Of a stretch of DNA of 64,000 bases, positions 1 through 9,777 are shown piece after piece. A program made the translations under genes and the position numbers. Position 1 is the first letter of the stretch. Every line of letters begins with the position of its first letter. The DNA comes from Lineus longissimus. Taxonomy: Eukaryota; Nemertea; Pilidiophora; Heteronemertea; Lineidae. The stretch is from assembly GCF_910592395.1 (NCBI RefSeq), contig NC_088311.1, forward strand, positions 14,450,501-14,514,500, read 5' to 3'. A model generated the notes under the pieces. The model was not told the origin of the DNA. It was given only the letters and a program-made list of their open reading frames with translations, and did not search any database.

Positions 1-660
1 ACGTCCAGTATGGCATTTATGGCTGCCCGTTCGAAGTCAATGAGCACTTCTGTCGGCTGGTGGCCGTTCACCCCACCTGCGATGGCCGACACTTCTTAAA
101 AACACGCGCATAGGTATCCTGTCTCTTATTGGTGATGAGCGCGTACACACTAGGGAAAACACTTCCATTAGCTGTTAAACTGTGAATGGTGTACAGTTGG
201 AAAAAGACTTCTGGAACTACTGTTCCGTCGGCAAACCAGCAGAAATCAGACGTTGCAAGGCATTGTTGCCCATCTTCACCCATATAAATGAGTATTCTGT
301 CAGCTTGTCCTTCACCATTATCAAACCGTAAAAAGATACCATCTCTAGCTGTCATTTGGTACTGTCTGGGGATAATAACATCTGCAGCACTGGCCGGGAC
401 AGGAGGTTGGTTTCCAGCACGCTGTCTGTTTCGTCGGATATTTCTGCGGACGTTTGTTATGGGTGTCATAGCTCAAGCGGCTGCATCACTCATGTTTTGC
501 ATTCCTGCTGTAATTATCTGTTGTGGGGTTTCTTCTGTTTCTTCCGCTCTCTGTTTCATATTGCTCCTCACTGTCAGCATTTCAACTCGAGCAGCATCTC
601 CAGCATGTGTATGGTCGTTCACCCTCTGCACAACCTGGTTGTTCATGATGTGCAACTTTG
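1..660 (-). pseudogene. MULE (Mutator-like) transposase with FLYWCH finger, partial and broken
   Basis: Reading on the minus strand, 655-473 gives the end of a FLYWCH zinc finger (the C-x-A-x-L and HTH pattern) and a linker rich in MKQRA-like residues. After one in-frame stop at 470-472, 469-68 continues with the MULE transposase core: WFADGT, then FFQLYTIHSL and FPSVYALITNK, which match the family's first catalytic Asp block. Near position 95 the frame shifts and continues to base 1 as VLIDFERAAINAI, the second catalytic Asp block. The gene therefore runs off the left edge and carries at least one stop and one frameshift. The same family is represented by the better copy at 48.8-52.7 kb. It is a decayed transposase, not a host gene; family assignment is firm, the exact subfamily is not. 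Confidence 0.85.
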
Positions 661-719
661 CTTTGCACTAACTTCGTCGTCTTTGCTCACATTCCCAACT
701 TTCCTTCCTCTCGCTTAAA

Positions 720-848
720 TCTTTTTGCTCAACATAACAGAAACCTTCAAAGAGAAGCTTCCTCCCTCCATGACTAGTTGCTATAAACTCCATGACTTAT
801 TGACACATGCAGAACTGTACTAGTACAAGCTCTAGGGTCGGTCACATG
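720..848. other. Short spacer between MULE relic and MITE
   Basis: No gene or repeat was recognised here. The stretch is A+T-rich and unremarkable. Confidence 0.4.
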
Positions 849-850
849 TA

Positions 851-1974
851 CACTCATGGTCAAAAGTAAATGGACGTCAGTTTGTCTTGAATGTCTCAAA
901 AACTAGGCTGAGCAGACACATTCACCTAACACCGATTGTAGCAAATGATCTTGGGTATTAAATAATGCTAAAATTTTAAAAATCTGTTTAGTTTTGCCTT
1001 TGATAGGAGAAATTTGGTAAATGTCTCTTTTTCACTACTTCTTTATTAGCAGGAATTCCCCAATAAAAATTACATCCTCCTGTTCGACTCATAAAGGCCT
1101 TTCATAATATATCCAGTTTTTGAAATAATTCAAACTAGAAATGTGGTTTTTGGTCACTTTTACGGTAATGATTTGGATCATGCTTGACACATCTACGACA
1201 TGGTCCCTCCTTATCTATTGAACAGACCTTTTGAGTGAATGAGTGGGCATTGTGTTTTTCATGGCAGGGTGGTCAACATACCTTTTACAAAAGGTGGACA
1301 TTATTATCTAAATTTGAATATTGACAGGCCTATTCAATTATTATTGTGGTGGGTTGTTGATCAATTTGAATGCTTTTAAGAAGTGACTTGTGGTCATGTA
1401 GGCCACTTCATGTCACTTGAATAATTGTGTTGGGATTCCGAGATTAGTAATCTGACCAGTTAACTAAAATGACAACCATGTAACGCAATTGGTAATAGAC
1501 CTGACCATAATCGTTGGGCTTGTGCCTAGTCATTGTGAAACAGACATATCACAATACAAGACAATTGGCATTCATTCACAACCACTTCACTTCATTTGGA
1601 GTTGACAGTGGTTTAATGGGACTATGTCTAAGGTGTCTCCAGTGGGGTAAAAATCATTACCGTAAAAGTGACCAAAAACCACATTTCTAGTTTGAATTAT
1701 TTCAAAAACTGGATATATTATGAAAGGCCTTCATGAGTCGAACATGAGGATGTACTTTTTATTGGGGAATTTCTGCTAATAAAGAAGTAGTGAAAAAGAG
1801 ACGTTTACCAAATTTCTCCTATCAAAGGCAACACTGAACAGATTTTTAAAATTTTAGCATTATTCAATAGCCAAGATCATTTGCTACAATAGGTGTTAGG
1901 TGAATGTGTCTGCTTAGCCTAGTTTTTGAGAAATTCAAGAAAAACTGGTGTCCATTTACTTTTGACCATGAGTG
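851..1974. mobile_element. Tc1/mariner-type non-autonomous element (foldback MITE) with 324-bp inverted ends
   Basis: Bases 851-1174 and 1651-1974 are inverted copies of each other with only scattered mismatches. Both ends begin CACTCATGGTCAAAAGTAAA, a start typical of Tc1-like inverted repeats, and both are flanked by TA (849-850 and 1975-1976), the classical Tc1/mariner target duplication. The ~475 bp between the arms has no credible ORF. The element is therefore a non-autonomous Tc1/mariner derivative of 1124 bp. The first bases resemble, but are not the same as, those of the Tc1 element at 62287-63858. Confidence 0.85.
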
Positions 1975-1976
1975 TA

Positions 1977-3349
1977 CATGTACTAAAAATAGATTCACAG
2001 AAACATTGTATGGCAGAGGCATTTCTCAGAAAAGGAGTATCATTAGGCCACTTTAAAAAAAGCTGGTTAGCGCCCTTGCTTCTGGGAGGAGGTGGGTAGG
2101 GGGAGGTGTTTTTTGTTTTTGTAAATTCATTTTAAGGCTGAAAATATAGCTGCTGAGCAAATAAAAAAATGTGAAATATGGAAAAATCCGGGTAGGTGTA
2201 CATTCTAGTGTAAAATGCACTATAAATTTTTTTGGCTCTCGAGCACTTTGTCGGGTAGGAAGGGGACCGCTAACTAACTTTTTTTTATTCGGGCTTAGCT
2301 ACGCAAGCATATCGCGTCACAAGCATTGGAATAGCATTCCGCGACGTTACTATATATAGAATTATCGTTACTATTTATAGAAAAGAAACAATGTATTTAG
2401 AAATCCTATGGGGGCTAATATCCGGGGCGCAAATGTCCAGGGGAAAATGTCCGGGGGCAGAAGTCCGGGGGGCAAATGTCCAGGGGGAAGTGTCCTGATA
2501 CCCTATTAAGGACACCCACATGACTGACAACTGATGTCCTTAATAGATATGTGTCCTTAATAGAGAAGTGAAATTGAATGGAAACAACCCATTTGGGACC
2601 ATGTTCAACTGTACCTCTTCGATCTGTGGCATGGGTGTGTTCTCCTCTAGAACAGGGGTCGCGGTACAGGCATCTGTATCACTCGTTACATTTTCTGGAA
2701 GATAAGAATGAAGTCATCATTTGAAATGCATAGGACATCAAATCCGGGTAGCCGGAGATCAGGCAGCTAGCTAGAACCTATAGGCATTGGTAATTTCGCT
2801 TTTTACACTCGATCATCACAAGATACGCCAAAATCTTCAAGCTGCTTGACATTCATGTACATTTCACGTACATTTTGTACACAAAATGGCGGTGCGAAAA
2901 TTGTTTTATCTATGAAACATATTCAATCTCACGGTCATTGATGCCACAAAACAATAATGAGAATGTAGCTTATAAGGCATACTCACTTAGCTTTGCGGTC
3001 ATGGGACGATGTGAGTACACTATACTCTATAGATTGAGTGTATGAATCGGTTGTAAAGTTGGCGAAACAAATTTGGTTGCTTTACTTCCTTCGCAGGATG
3101 AGGAAAATTGGCACTGTGCAGCCGAACAAATTTGGTCCAAATCCTCCGATGATGTTCGGATTTAGGCCACTGGTGCACGGGGCCGTCGTTAAATGTGTCG
3201 CTACAACCAATCGCCACACATCGGATCACCATCATGAAATAACTAGATATAACGCAATCGAGGTGAATCGCAATGTATGCCCCCGCTCCTTGGGCACAAG
3301 GGTCCATAGACCTGTCACTAAACTGATTTTGAAATTATGTAAAGGAAAG
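1977..3349. other. Region without recognised gene
   Basis: Only short ORFs are present and none resembles a known domain. It contains a G-rich minisatellite (2411-2497, listed separately), a small repeated phrase GTCCTTAATAG at about 2530-2565, and an A+T-rich tract. The ORFs across 3020-3373 on both strands look like chance reading frames leading into the satellite. Confidence 0.5.
2411..2497. repeat. G-rich minisatellite, ~13-bp units
   Basis: The stretch reads as five or six imperfect repeats of the type AATGTCCGGGGGC, with variants AAGTCCGGGG and AATGTCCAGGGG. It is a local tandem repeat with no coding potential. Confidence 0.6.
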
Positions 3350-3721
3350 ATGGCCTCTTGCTGGCCATATTGAGTTTCGGAGCGCGACCAAAATCGATAT
3401 GGAACCTCCCCAATCCACCTTATTAAACCATAGAATTAAGAGATCAATCGGGATACCTGTTCTTGAGTTATTATCCGGAATGCGAAATCCAATATGGCCT
3501 ATTGGTGGCCATATTGAGTTTCGGAGCGCGACCAAAATCGATATGGAACCTCCCCAATCCACCCTATTAAACCATAGAATTAAGAGATCAATCGGGATAC
3601 CTGTTCTTGAGTTATTATCCGGAATGGTAAATCCAATATGGCCTATTGGTGGCCATATTGAATTTCGGAGCGCGACCAAAATCAATAGGGACCCTTGCCC
3701 CATCTACCCCAATTCACCATA
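3350..3721. repeat. 144-bp satellite array, left part
   Basis: GGCCATATTGA(G/A)TTTCGG recurs with the C at 3365, 3509 and 3653, an exact 144-bp period. Each unit carries GCGCGACCAAAATC, CCTCCCCAATCCACC, CCATAGAATTAAGAG and TTCTTGAGTTATTATCCGG in the same order. The last unit keeps its phase up to CCATA (3717-3721) and then stops matching, which marks the junction with the LINE. ORFs through this part are translations of the satellite and are not genes. Confidence 0.85.
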
Positions 3722-3849
3722 TTATGTGTGTTTATTCGTCGAGAAATAGTTCTGACACATGTGGTGCATTTACAGATTTGTGCTGGGTGCTAGGTGCTTG
3801 TTTACAACGATCTATTTACATATCCGTGAAAAATCAAGGTTCAAAGAAT

Positions 3850-6800
3850 TTAACTAGTGCACAGAAAATCAATCATTTCTGTTAATTCCCTATGATTAAA
3901 CGCCGCATCCCCTACGTCTCGCATGACCATCAATTCGCTAATCTGTTCCGCTAACCTATTTTGCCCGTTCTTATCATTCACTATATAAAAAACCCTCAAC
4001 ATATCTCCCCAGCTGTCCACATTGTTCCTATCTAACCCATATTTTGCATACAACATGTTGACACTTCTCCCCAGTGAAGATTCACTCCCCTGACACACAA
4101 GTTTAAAACACAAGCTGACAAATACATTCTTAGATGAAGACATACCACCCATAAAATTCATTAACCGTTTTTCTAGTTCAATTTCAATACAAAAGTCGTG
4201 AACAATGCACGGCAGTAAATCATTGTGAGTCCTGTATGGTAGATTTAAAACCCGTCGCAGACACTTCCGCCACGCAACAAACAATTCCTCCATATAAGGC
4301 TTAGACAAGTCCAGAAGCTGGGAACCATATAAAGACATACAAAAACTTTTGAAAAGTGCGTACCTTACATGCGCATGGGCAAATCTGAACTGTGCCATTA
4401 ACATGTTAGTTCTTTTGTACAAGTCATTTATTAAAAGCTCTACTCTTCTCCGATCAACACGAGGACCCAAAATAATACCGAGGTGTTCTTCCTCCATAGA
4501 TATGAGTATCTGTGTGCCCTCAAAAAACAATGCCCTTGGTGGATCATCTAACCCAAAAACTAAAAATCTACTTTTTGATGCATTGAACGAAATATTAAAG
4601 TCAATTGAAAAACAACTTGCTGTACTCAACATTTTCTTCAACCCACGTAATGAGGGTGCAAGCATGATTAGGTCGTCTGCGAAGGCAAAGACGCCACAAA
4701 AGAGGTTACCAACATGGCACCCAAAACCAGCCTTCTTTAAATTCGCCACTAGCTCATCTATGTAAATACCAAAGAGTACAGGAGACAATACACCACCTTG
4801 TTTCACACCATTAGAGACAGCAAATTCTGCTGAGACACATTCCCCCCATTGAACTCTCACCCGTTGTTGGGTGTATAAAGATGCCAGAAACCTTGCCGCA
4901 AACGGGCACAACCCTTTTTTAGTCAAAAGACGGAATAACTTTACAAAATGCACGCAATCAAAAGCCCGGCTAGCGTCCAGCATGACACAATATACTGCTG
5001 TGTTACAGCTTTTATAATAATTAATGACCTCATTTACAATTGAACTGCACGCCGCCGTAGAAACACCAGTCTTAAAACCAAATTGAGCATCCGAGGTCTG
5101 TAAAACCTTCTCATACTTTTTTAAGAAAATGTTGTCCATAATTTTTCCGATGATGCTACTTAAAGAGATACCACGATAATTATCTGAGACATTCAAAGAC
5201 TTTCTGCTGTTCTTCGGAATTGGAATAACTCTGGTTTGAACGAAACCACGGGGACAATAACCATGACTCATCATGGAACTCAATAAAAGTGACAAATACA
5301 CATTCAACCTTTGACTCCCATTGATAAAAAGATCTGACATTATTTTAGGATTACTATCCGTCTTTCCGCGCTTTAATCGCCTGATCCCACCAACTACCTC
5401 TTGGAATGAAATACCATGACTGGCATCACAATTACCATCCCGACAACCACTGGCGATTCCTAAATCCAGATCCCTCTTCAAGACATTCATCTCATTTACA
5501 TTGTACGACACCGAGTTATACAAACTTTTGAATTTTTCGCCAAAGAGATTACATGTAGCGTCCATGCCACTAACTCCGTCCATGCTATTTGGTTGCATAG
5601 CTCTTGTTCCCTTAACCTTCTTCACATTCTTCCAAAACTCATTTTTATCATTATTTCCGAGTGACTCGGCTAACTTATTAGCTGCAACCCTATCATGATT
5701 TGTCTTGTTTCGTTTAACTGATAGATGATACAAGGCCCTTGTATGGCGCCTTATGTCAGCGATCACCCCCAGCCGCGGCCTACCATTCTCCTTCCAGAGA
5801 TTATGCCAGAACATAGCTCGTTGCCTATACTCTTTCACCTCATCGGTCCACCCGGCTCTGCCCTGGTCCTCACGTACCCCACTTTTCACATGTTTTAGAG
5901 GTATAGATTCCTCCCCAGCCGAAATGCACGCCGCAATGATCTCCTCATGAAGCCGATCAATTACCCCATTGTGCATGACACAGAATGGATCGCCGCAGCG
6001 TGTCAGGTCATCCGGGATAGCAATAACTCTCAGGTTTTCATCTAAAGCCTCTTTGTATCTCATAATGTCCTCAGGTCCTGCTTTATCCCAGTCTAGTATT
6101 TGCCTAGACTCATTTCTTACGTCCTTATTTTCATATCCAAAGACCTGAACATCAGTACTCAATATCATAGAAAGGCTGGAGTGATCTGAGGGGTTGTCAG
6201 CCCTATGCAGAGCAGTGTACTGCTCGATCCTATTAAAAACATTTTCTGAGATTATAAAATGATCCAAAAGGGATCTTGCGCCTGTGATCTTACTCTCAAA
6301 TGTATATTCTACATTACATACGGCATGCGTTCTTCCACAGAACAGACTCTCCCTCTCCAAAAAGTTCAACAACGCCCTAGTATTATCTGACCCGGCCCTG
6401 CTGAAGTCGGTATTCCAATCCCCTCCAATAATAACATCATTAACATTTGACATTTCTATAATTGCAGAGATCTCTTGCAGGACACCATTAAAAATTTCAA
6501 TATCTTGCCCATCAGTAGGCATGTACACATTTATCAACAACATTTCATTTTGTAAACCAGGGCTATCAACCTGCACAGCGCATACCCTCTTTGATTCCCA
6601 TTGAATTGGTTTAACACATGCATCACTATGAGCGTTCCACGCGATTGCAGCGCCACCGTGAGGCCTGCCAACCAACAAAGATTCACTTGCCATACCAGTG
6701 ACACCATGAATATTAATGGTACTCCCAATTTCACTACCAAGTTTCTTAAGTTGCTCATTATACAACCAATGTTCCTGTATGAAGAGGAAATCCGCATCCT

Positions 6801-6930
6801 TACTAAGGTCTCTTAAATATTCATGTCTACCAGGCCCAGTACCATTACTGTTGTAAGTAGTGCATTTCAAAGTGTTCACAAGTGTAGCCAGAGTTATTGT
6901 CAGTAAAAGAATTAGGGACCTACTTATCAT
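3850..6930 (-). CDS. LINE ORF2: AP-endonuclease and reverse transcriptase
   Basis: This 1026-residue protein would make the cut and copy of target-primed reverse transcription. The N-terminal third is an apurinic-type endonuclease: TYNSNGTG, FIQEHWL, NVYMPT, GGDWNTDF, LLDHFI and SDHSSLS. The central part is the RT: SDNYRGISLSS, MLDASRAFD, GVKQGGVLSP and FAFADDLIM with the catalytic Asp pair. The C-terminal 250 residues contain the thumb and a Cys/His-poor tail. No RNase H is seen. I use the ATG at 6930 because it overlaps the ORF1 stop (ATGATAAGTAG), an arrangement suited to re-initiation; the same frame is open 29 codons further upstream without an ATG at its start. No stop or frameshift was seen, so the copy may be recently active. 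Confidence 0.88.
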   Translation of the reverse strand: MISRSLILLLTITLATLVNTLKCTTYNSNGTGPGRHEYLRDLSKDADFLFIQEHWLYNEQLKKLGSEIGSTINIHGVTGMASESLLVGRPHGGAAIAWNAHSDACVKPIQWESKRVCAVQVDSPGLQNEMLLINVYMPTDGQDIEIFNGVLQEISAIIEMSNVNDVIIGGDWNTDFSRAGSDNTRALLNFLERESLFCGRTHAVCNVEYTFESKITGARSLLDHFIISENVFNRIEQYTALHRADNPSDHSSLSMILSTDVQVFGYENKDVRNESRQILDWDKAGPEDIMRYKEALDENLRVIAIPDDLTRCGDPFCVMHNGVIDRLHEEIIAACISAGEESIPLKHVKSGVREDQGRAGWTDEVKEYRQRAMFWHNLWKENGRPRLGVIADIRRHTRALYHLSVKRNKTNHDRVAANKLAESLGNNDKNEFWKNVKKVKGTRAMQPNSMDGVSGMDATCNLFGEKFKSLYNSVSYNVNEMNVLKRDLDLGIASGCRDGNCDASHGISFQEVVGGIRRLKRGKTDSNPKIMSDLFINGSQRLNVYLSLLLSSMMSHGYCPRGFVQTRVIPIPKNSRKSLNVSDNYRGISLSSIIGKIMDNIFLKKYEKVLQTSDAQFGFKTGVSTAACSSIVNEVINYYKSCNTAVYCVMLDASRAFDCVHFVKLFRLLTKKGLCPFAARFLASLYTQQRVRVQWGECVSAEFAVSNGVKQGGVLSPVLFGIYIDELVANLKKAGFGCHVGNLFCGVFAFADDLIMLAPSLRGLKKMLSTASCFSIDFNISFNASKSRFLVFGLDDPPRALFFEGTQILISMEEEHLGIILGPRVDRRRVELLINDLYKRTNMLMAQFRFAHAHVRYALFKSFCMSLYGSQLLDLSKPYMEELFVAWRKCLRRVLNLPYRTHNDLLPCIVHDFCIEIELEKRLMNFMGGMSSSKNVFVSLCFKLVCQGSESSLGRSVNMLYAKYGLDRNNVDSWGDMLRVFYIVNDKNGQNRLAEQISELMVMRDVGDAAFNHRELTEMIDFLCTS

Positions 6931-7528
6931 CAACACCTTGCTGTCCGTTTTGTTCGCGACTTTTAGACGGAACGACATACTTGCGGACCGTGACGCCCTC
7001 CGGCCACATGTCCTCACTCATGAGTTTCGGGTAGTCTGTTTTCCCGACAGTTATCCTAAATGAACAGTATGCTGAATCTGGGTGTGATAAACGTTTAACA
7101 GCACGCACATTTATGTCCTGTTCTTTGACATATTCCTCGAGATCAGACTCAACTGTGCCTTTTCTCAATCGGTACACAAACACATCCCTGGCAGGCTCCG
7201 GACCTGCTATAAGTTTATCACTGCACTTAGCTTTCCCAACGATTGCGCGACGCCTATTCATTTCACGTTTCTTTTCTCGCTGCACTTCATATCTGCCCTT
7301 TTCGAAGACATCACTGTCACCGTCAGAGCTCCTGTACTGATTTTCTGATTTACTGCATCCCCTAAGACGCAGCACATTTTTGTGAATAGGTGCGGATACG
7401 CCGCCGGACCGGGAGTCCTGCGATAGACCTTGATTGTCGTCTTTCCCACGGAAAGACTCGGACGGCAAGGTTGATGCGGCCTTGGCGTACGACTTTCCTA
7501 CAGGCAGCTCTTTTGTCTCCATCTCCAT
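6920..7528 (-). CDS. LINE ORF1 protein
   Basis: This 202-residue basic protein precedes ORF2 and overlaps it by about 11 bases. The middle is rich in Lys/Arg (REKKREMNRRR) and the last ~90 residues (VFVYRLRKGT, YCSFRITVG, MWPEGVTVRKY) have the look of the small RNA-binding C-terminal domain seen in ORF1 proteins of many invertebrate CR1-like LINEs; that match is from memory of the family. No CCHC knuckles are present. The first ATG lies exactly in the CCATAG of the satellite junction, so the true element start may be the second ATG (residue 3) or the element may be 5'-truncated at this point. Confidence 0.75.
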   Translation of the reverse strand: MEMETKELPVGKSYAKAASTLPSESFRGKDDNQGLSQDSRSGGVSAPIHKNVLRLRGCSKSENQYRSSDGDSDVFEKGRYEVQREKKREMNRRRAIVGKAKCSDKLIAGPEPARDVFVYRLRKGTVESDLEEYVKEQDINVRAVKRLSHPDSAYCSFRITVGKTDYPKLMSEDMWPEGVTVRKYVVPSKSREQNGQQGVDDK

Positions 7529-7663
7529 AGAATTTACAGATCAATCTGCACACCGGTTCTTGAGTTATAGTCCGGAATAGGTAGCGGTGGACGCGGCGGC
7601 GGCGGACACGGAAACCAGCTGAAAACATAATGCCCTACCTCAAATTCGTTGAGCTGGGGCATA

Positions 7664-7695
<32 letters not shown>

Positions 7696-8700
7696 AAATA
7701 CATTTTGCATATTGGTGATTACGCGGCATGAAATCCAAATGTGGAGAAAGGTCTTTGGTCTTCAACCAACAGCAGCTGGCAAGCCAATTTTTGATTAATT
7801 CATGATTAATACATAACCAGATGGCGGCCTGGGGGCCATATTGGATATCAGGTGGGGCCAGAAAATTATACAGCACCTTCCTTACCCTAGGCGATCATTC
7901 CACAGAATGAACAGCTCCCTTAAACAAGTGCTTCTGGAGTTATTGGTCTGAATGCTAAAAATCCAAGATGCCAACTGATGGCCATCTTGGATTCGGATTG
8001 CGCCCAAAATCAGTAGGGAAACTTCCCTACCATAGGCCATTACACCAGAAGCTTGAAGTCTGTCGGACATGTGGTTCTTCAATAAACGAGCGGAATGCAA
8101 AAATCTAAGAAGGCGGCTGGCGGCCATATTGGATTTTGGAACGCGTCCGAAATCGATAGGGAACCTCCCCTACCAAATACCATTACACTACAAAAGTTTG
8201 AAGTCTGTCGGACCTCCAGTTCTTCAGTTAACGATCGGAATACAAAATCTAAGTTGGCGGCTGGTGGCAATATTGGATTTTGGATCGCGCCCAAAATCAG
8301 AAGGACACCTCCCCACCATAGGCCATTACACCACAAAAGTTTGAAGTCTGTCGGAATTCTGGTTCTTCAATTAACGAGCGGAATGCAAAAATCTAGGATG
8401 GCGGCTGGCGGCCATATTGGATTTTTGAACGCGCCCAAAATCAACAGGGACCTCCCCTACCATAGACCATTACACCACAAAAGTTTGAAGTCTGTCGGAC
8501 CTCTAGTTCTTCTTTAAACGAGCGGAATGCGAAAATCTAAGATGGCGACTTGCGGCCATATTGGATTTTGGAACGCGCCCAAAATCATTAGGGACCCTTT
8601 GACACACTGGGACTACAGCCCCTAAAAATTTCTAGTCAGCGGAAGAAGGGGTTTCCTGAGTTATAGTCTGGAATTCAGTGCGGCGGTGGCGGCGGCCGAA
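7525..8700. repeat. 144-bp satellite array, right part (degenerate)
   Basis: The unit seen at 3350-3721 resumes here. GGC(C/A)ATATTGGATTTTGG-like blocks have their C at 7836, 7982, 8124, 8269, 8412 and 8556, spacing 142-146 bp. Units include GCGCCCAAAATCA, CCATTACACCA, GAAGTCTGTCGGA and TTCTTNAATTAACGAGCGGAATGC-type blocks. The first ~250 bp and the last ~80 bp carry a variant with a GGCGGCGGC-rich insertion. The ORFs across 7882-8517 are satellite translations. Confidence 0.8.
7664..7695. repeat. (ATG)n microsatellite
   Basis: About ten consecutive ATG/GAT triplets. On the minus strand it would translate as a poly-His run, which explains the His tract in the local ORF. Confidence 0.95.
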
Positions 8701-9777
8701 AACCACCCAAGTACACAATGCACCAACTATGGCGGGACTATAACGATGACGATGACGTCACTGGCGGGAAAATGAAAGGCACACAATATCATGTTTTCCT
8801 AATAGAGCAGATCTTTTTTTTTTTTTTTAAATCACAGGTCATAGTTTTTAGTAGAATCATTTGCAAAAATGCATTGGATAGATATACGAGTTTTAAAGTG
8901 TCGGTATAACTTTAAGAGTCCAGTATCATCATCCTGAAGGGTCAGTTCCCCAGAATGTCAAGAATCTTAATCCTTATCTCGGGTATTCGAGACACGCCCG
9001 CCAATTCATACAGGGCAGCAAGGCCTGTATAGTGCTGTTTTGAACAAATTGAGAATGGCTGCTGTATGTTTCGGGAGTCTCGAAGACAAGACCGACTGGA
9101 TGTGCATACGGCGTCTTCGGAATTGGACTGTAAGAGTTTATCCCACGCATGTTGTCCTCGAAGACAGAATCAGATTTGTTGTTAGTTGTGATAAAAACGT
9201 CTTGTAATGTTCGAAAGCGGGGTCGCAACACATTTATCGACCTCTTTATGTGATTAAAAGACAATATACGATAATTACATGAGCGTCGTTAATAAGATCA
9301 AGCTGAGAAGCAAGAGGACGGAACTAAAATCTACAGCTGCTTCAGAATAGCTTCTCCAAGGTGAACATGACTGCAGTAGTGTTAAACGACAATAAAGGCA
9401 GGGGCTAGGCAGGCAAAATAAAGTTACACAAAGTCGCCAATAGGGGTCTATTCCATTGCACAGTACGTCAAAGCTATTCACAACTGTACAATGAATATAC
9501 ATGTATATATATTGAGTGCCGAATCTAACATGCCCCAGTGCCGCTACTGTACATTATAGTCACCCAAAGATGCCAGTTTTAACCCGACTGCTCCTGTCTA
9601 TAGTCCCCCTTTAAGGAACTCTTGGGCAAGAGAGGAAGACATGTCAAATGTAAAAAAATTATTTGGACCAGTGACCAGTGTCTTGTAAAATAGCTAACAT
9701 CAGACAAGGCATGAGCACTATAAACAAATGTGTATTGACAGAAGCACAAAACCATTGTACATGTATTTTGTATTGCC
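8701..9777. other. Region without a firm gene; one unassigned minus-strand ORF (8974-9264)
   Basis: The minus-strand ORF 9264-8974 (96 codons) has no low-complexity sequence and reads smoothly (contains PKTPYAHPVG and NWRACLEYPR), but no domain is recognised and there is no start or splice context that makes it convincing. The rest contains only short ORFs and a poly(T) run at 8815-8828. Confidence 0.3.

Larger units (their letters stand above)
3717..7529 (-). mobile_element. Two-ORF non-LTR retrotransposon (CR1/L2-like, Jockey superfamily) inserted in the 144-bp satellite
   Basis: The element lies on the minus strand between two parts of the same satellite. The left array stops after CCATA (3717-3721) and the right array resumes with CCATA (7525-7529) at the same phase of the unit, so CCATA is the likely target-site duplication and the inserted part is about 3722-7524. 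Two long open frames are present (ORF1 7528-6920, ORF2 6930-3850). The 3' end on the minus strand finishes GAATAAACACACATAA, which contains an AATAAA-like signal and no long poly(A). The 5' end coincides with the ORF1 start, so a 5'UTR is missing or extremely short. Clade assignment rests on AP-endonuclease plus RT without an RNase H domain and is approximate. Confidence 0.85.

Noticed and set aside
288-718. Plus-strand ORFs of 120-127 codons
   Set aside because: They are antisense to the MULE transposase fragment and have no domain of their own.
3038-3749. ORFs on both strands before and within the left satellite, including repeated peptides
   Set aside because: The repeated peptide segments come from translating 144-bp units, a multiple of three; there is no gene context.
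7664-7695. Poly-His protein on the minus strand
   Set aside because: Produced by the (ATG)n microsatellite.
7882-8517. Overlapping ORFs with repeated GGHIGF-type peptides
   Set aside because: Satellite translations in both directions.
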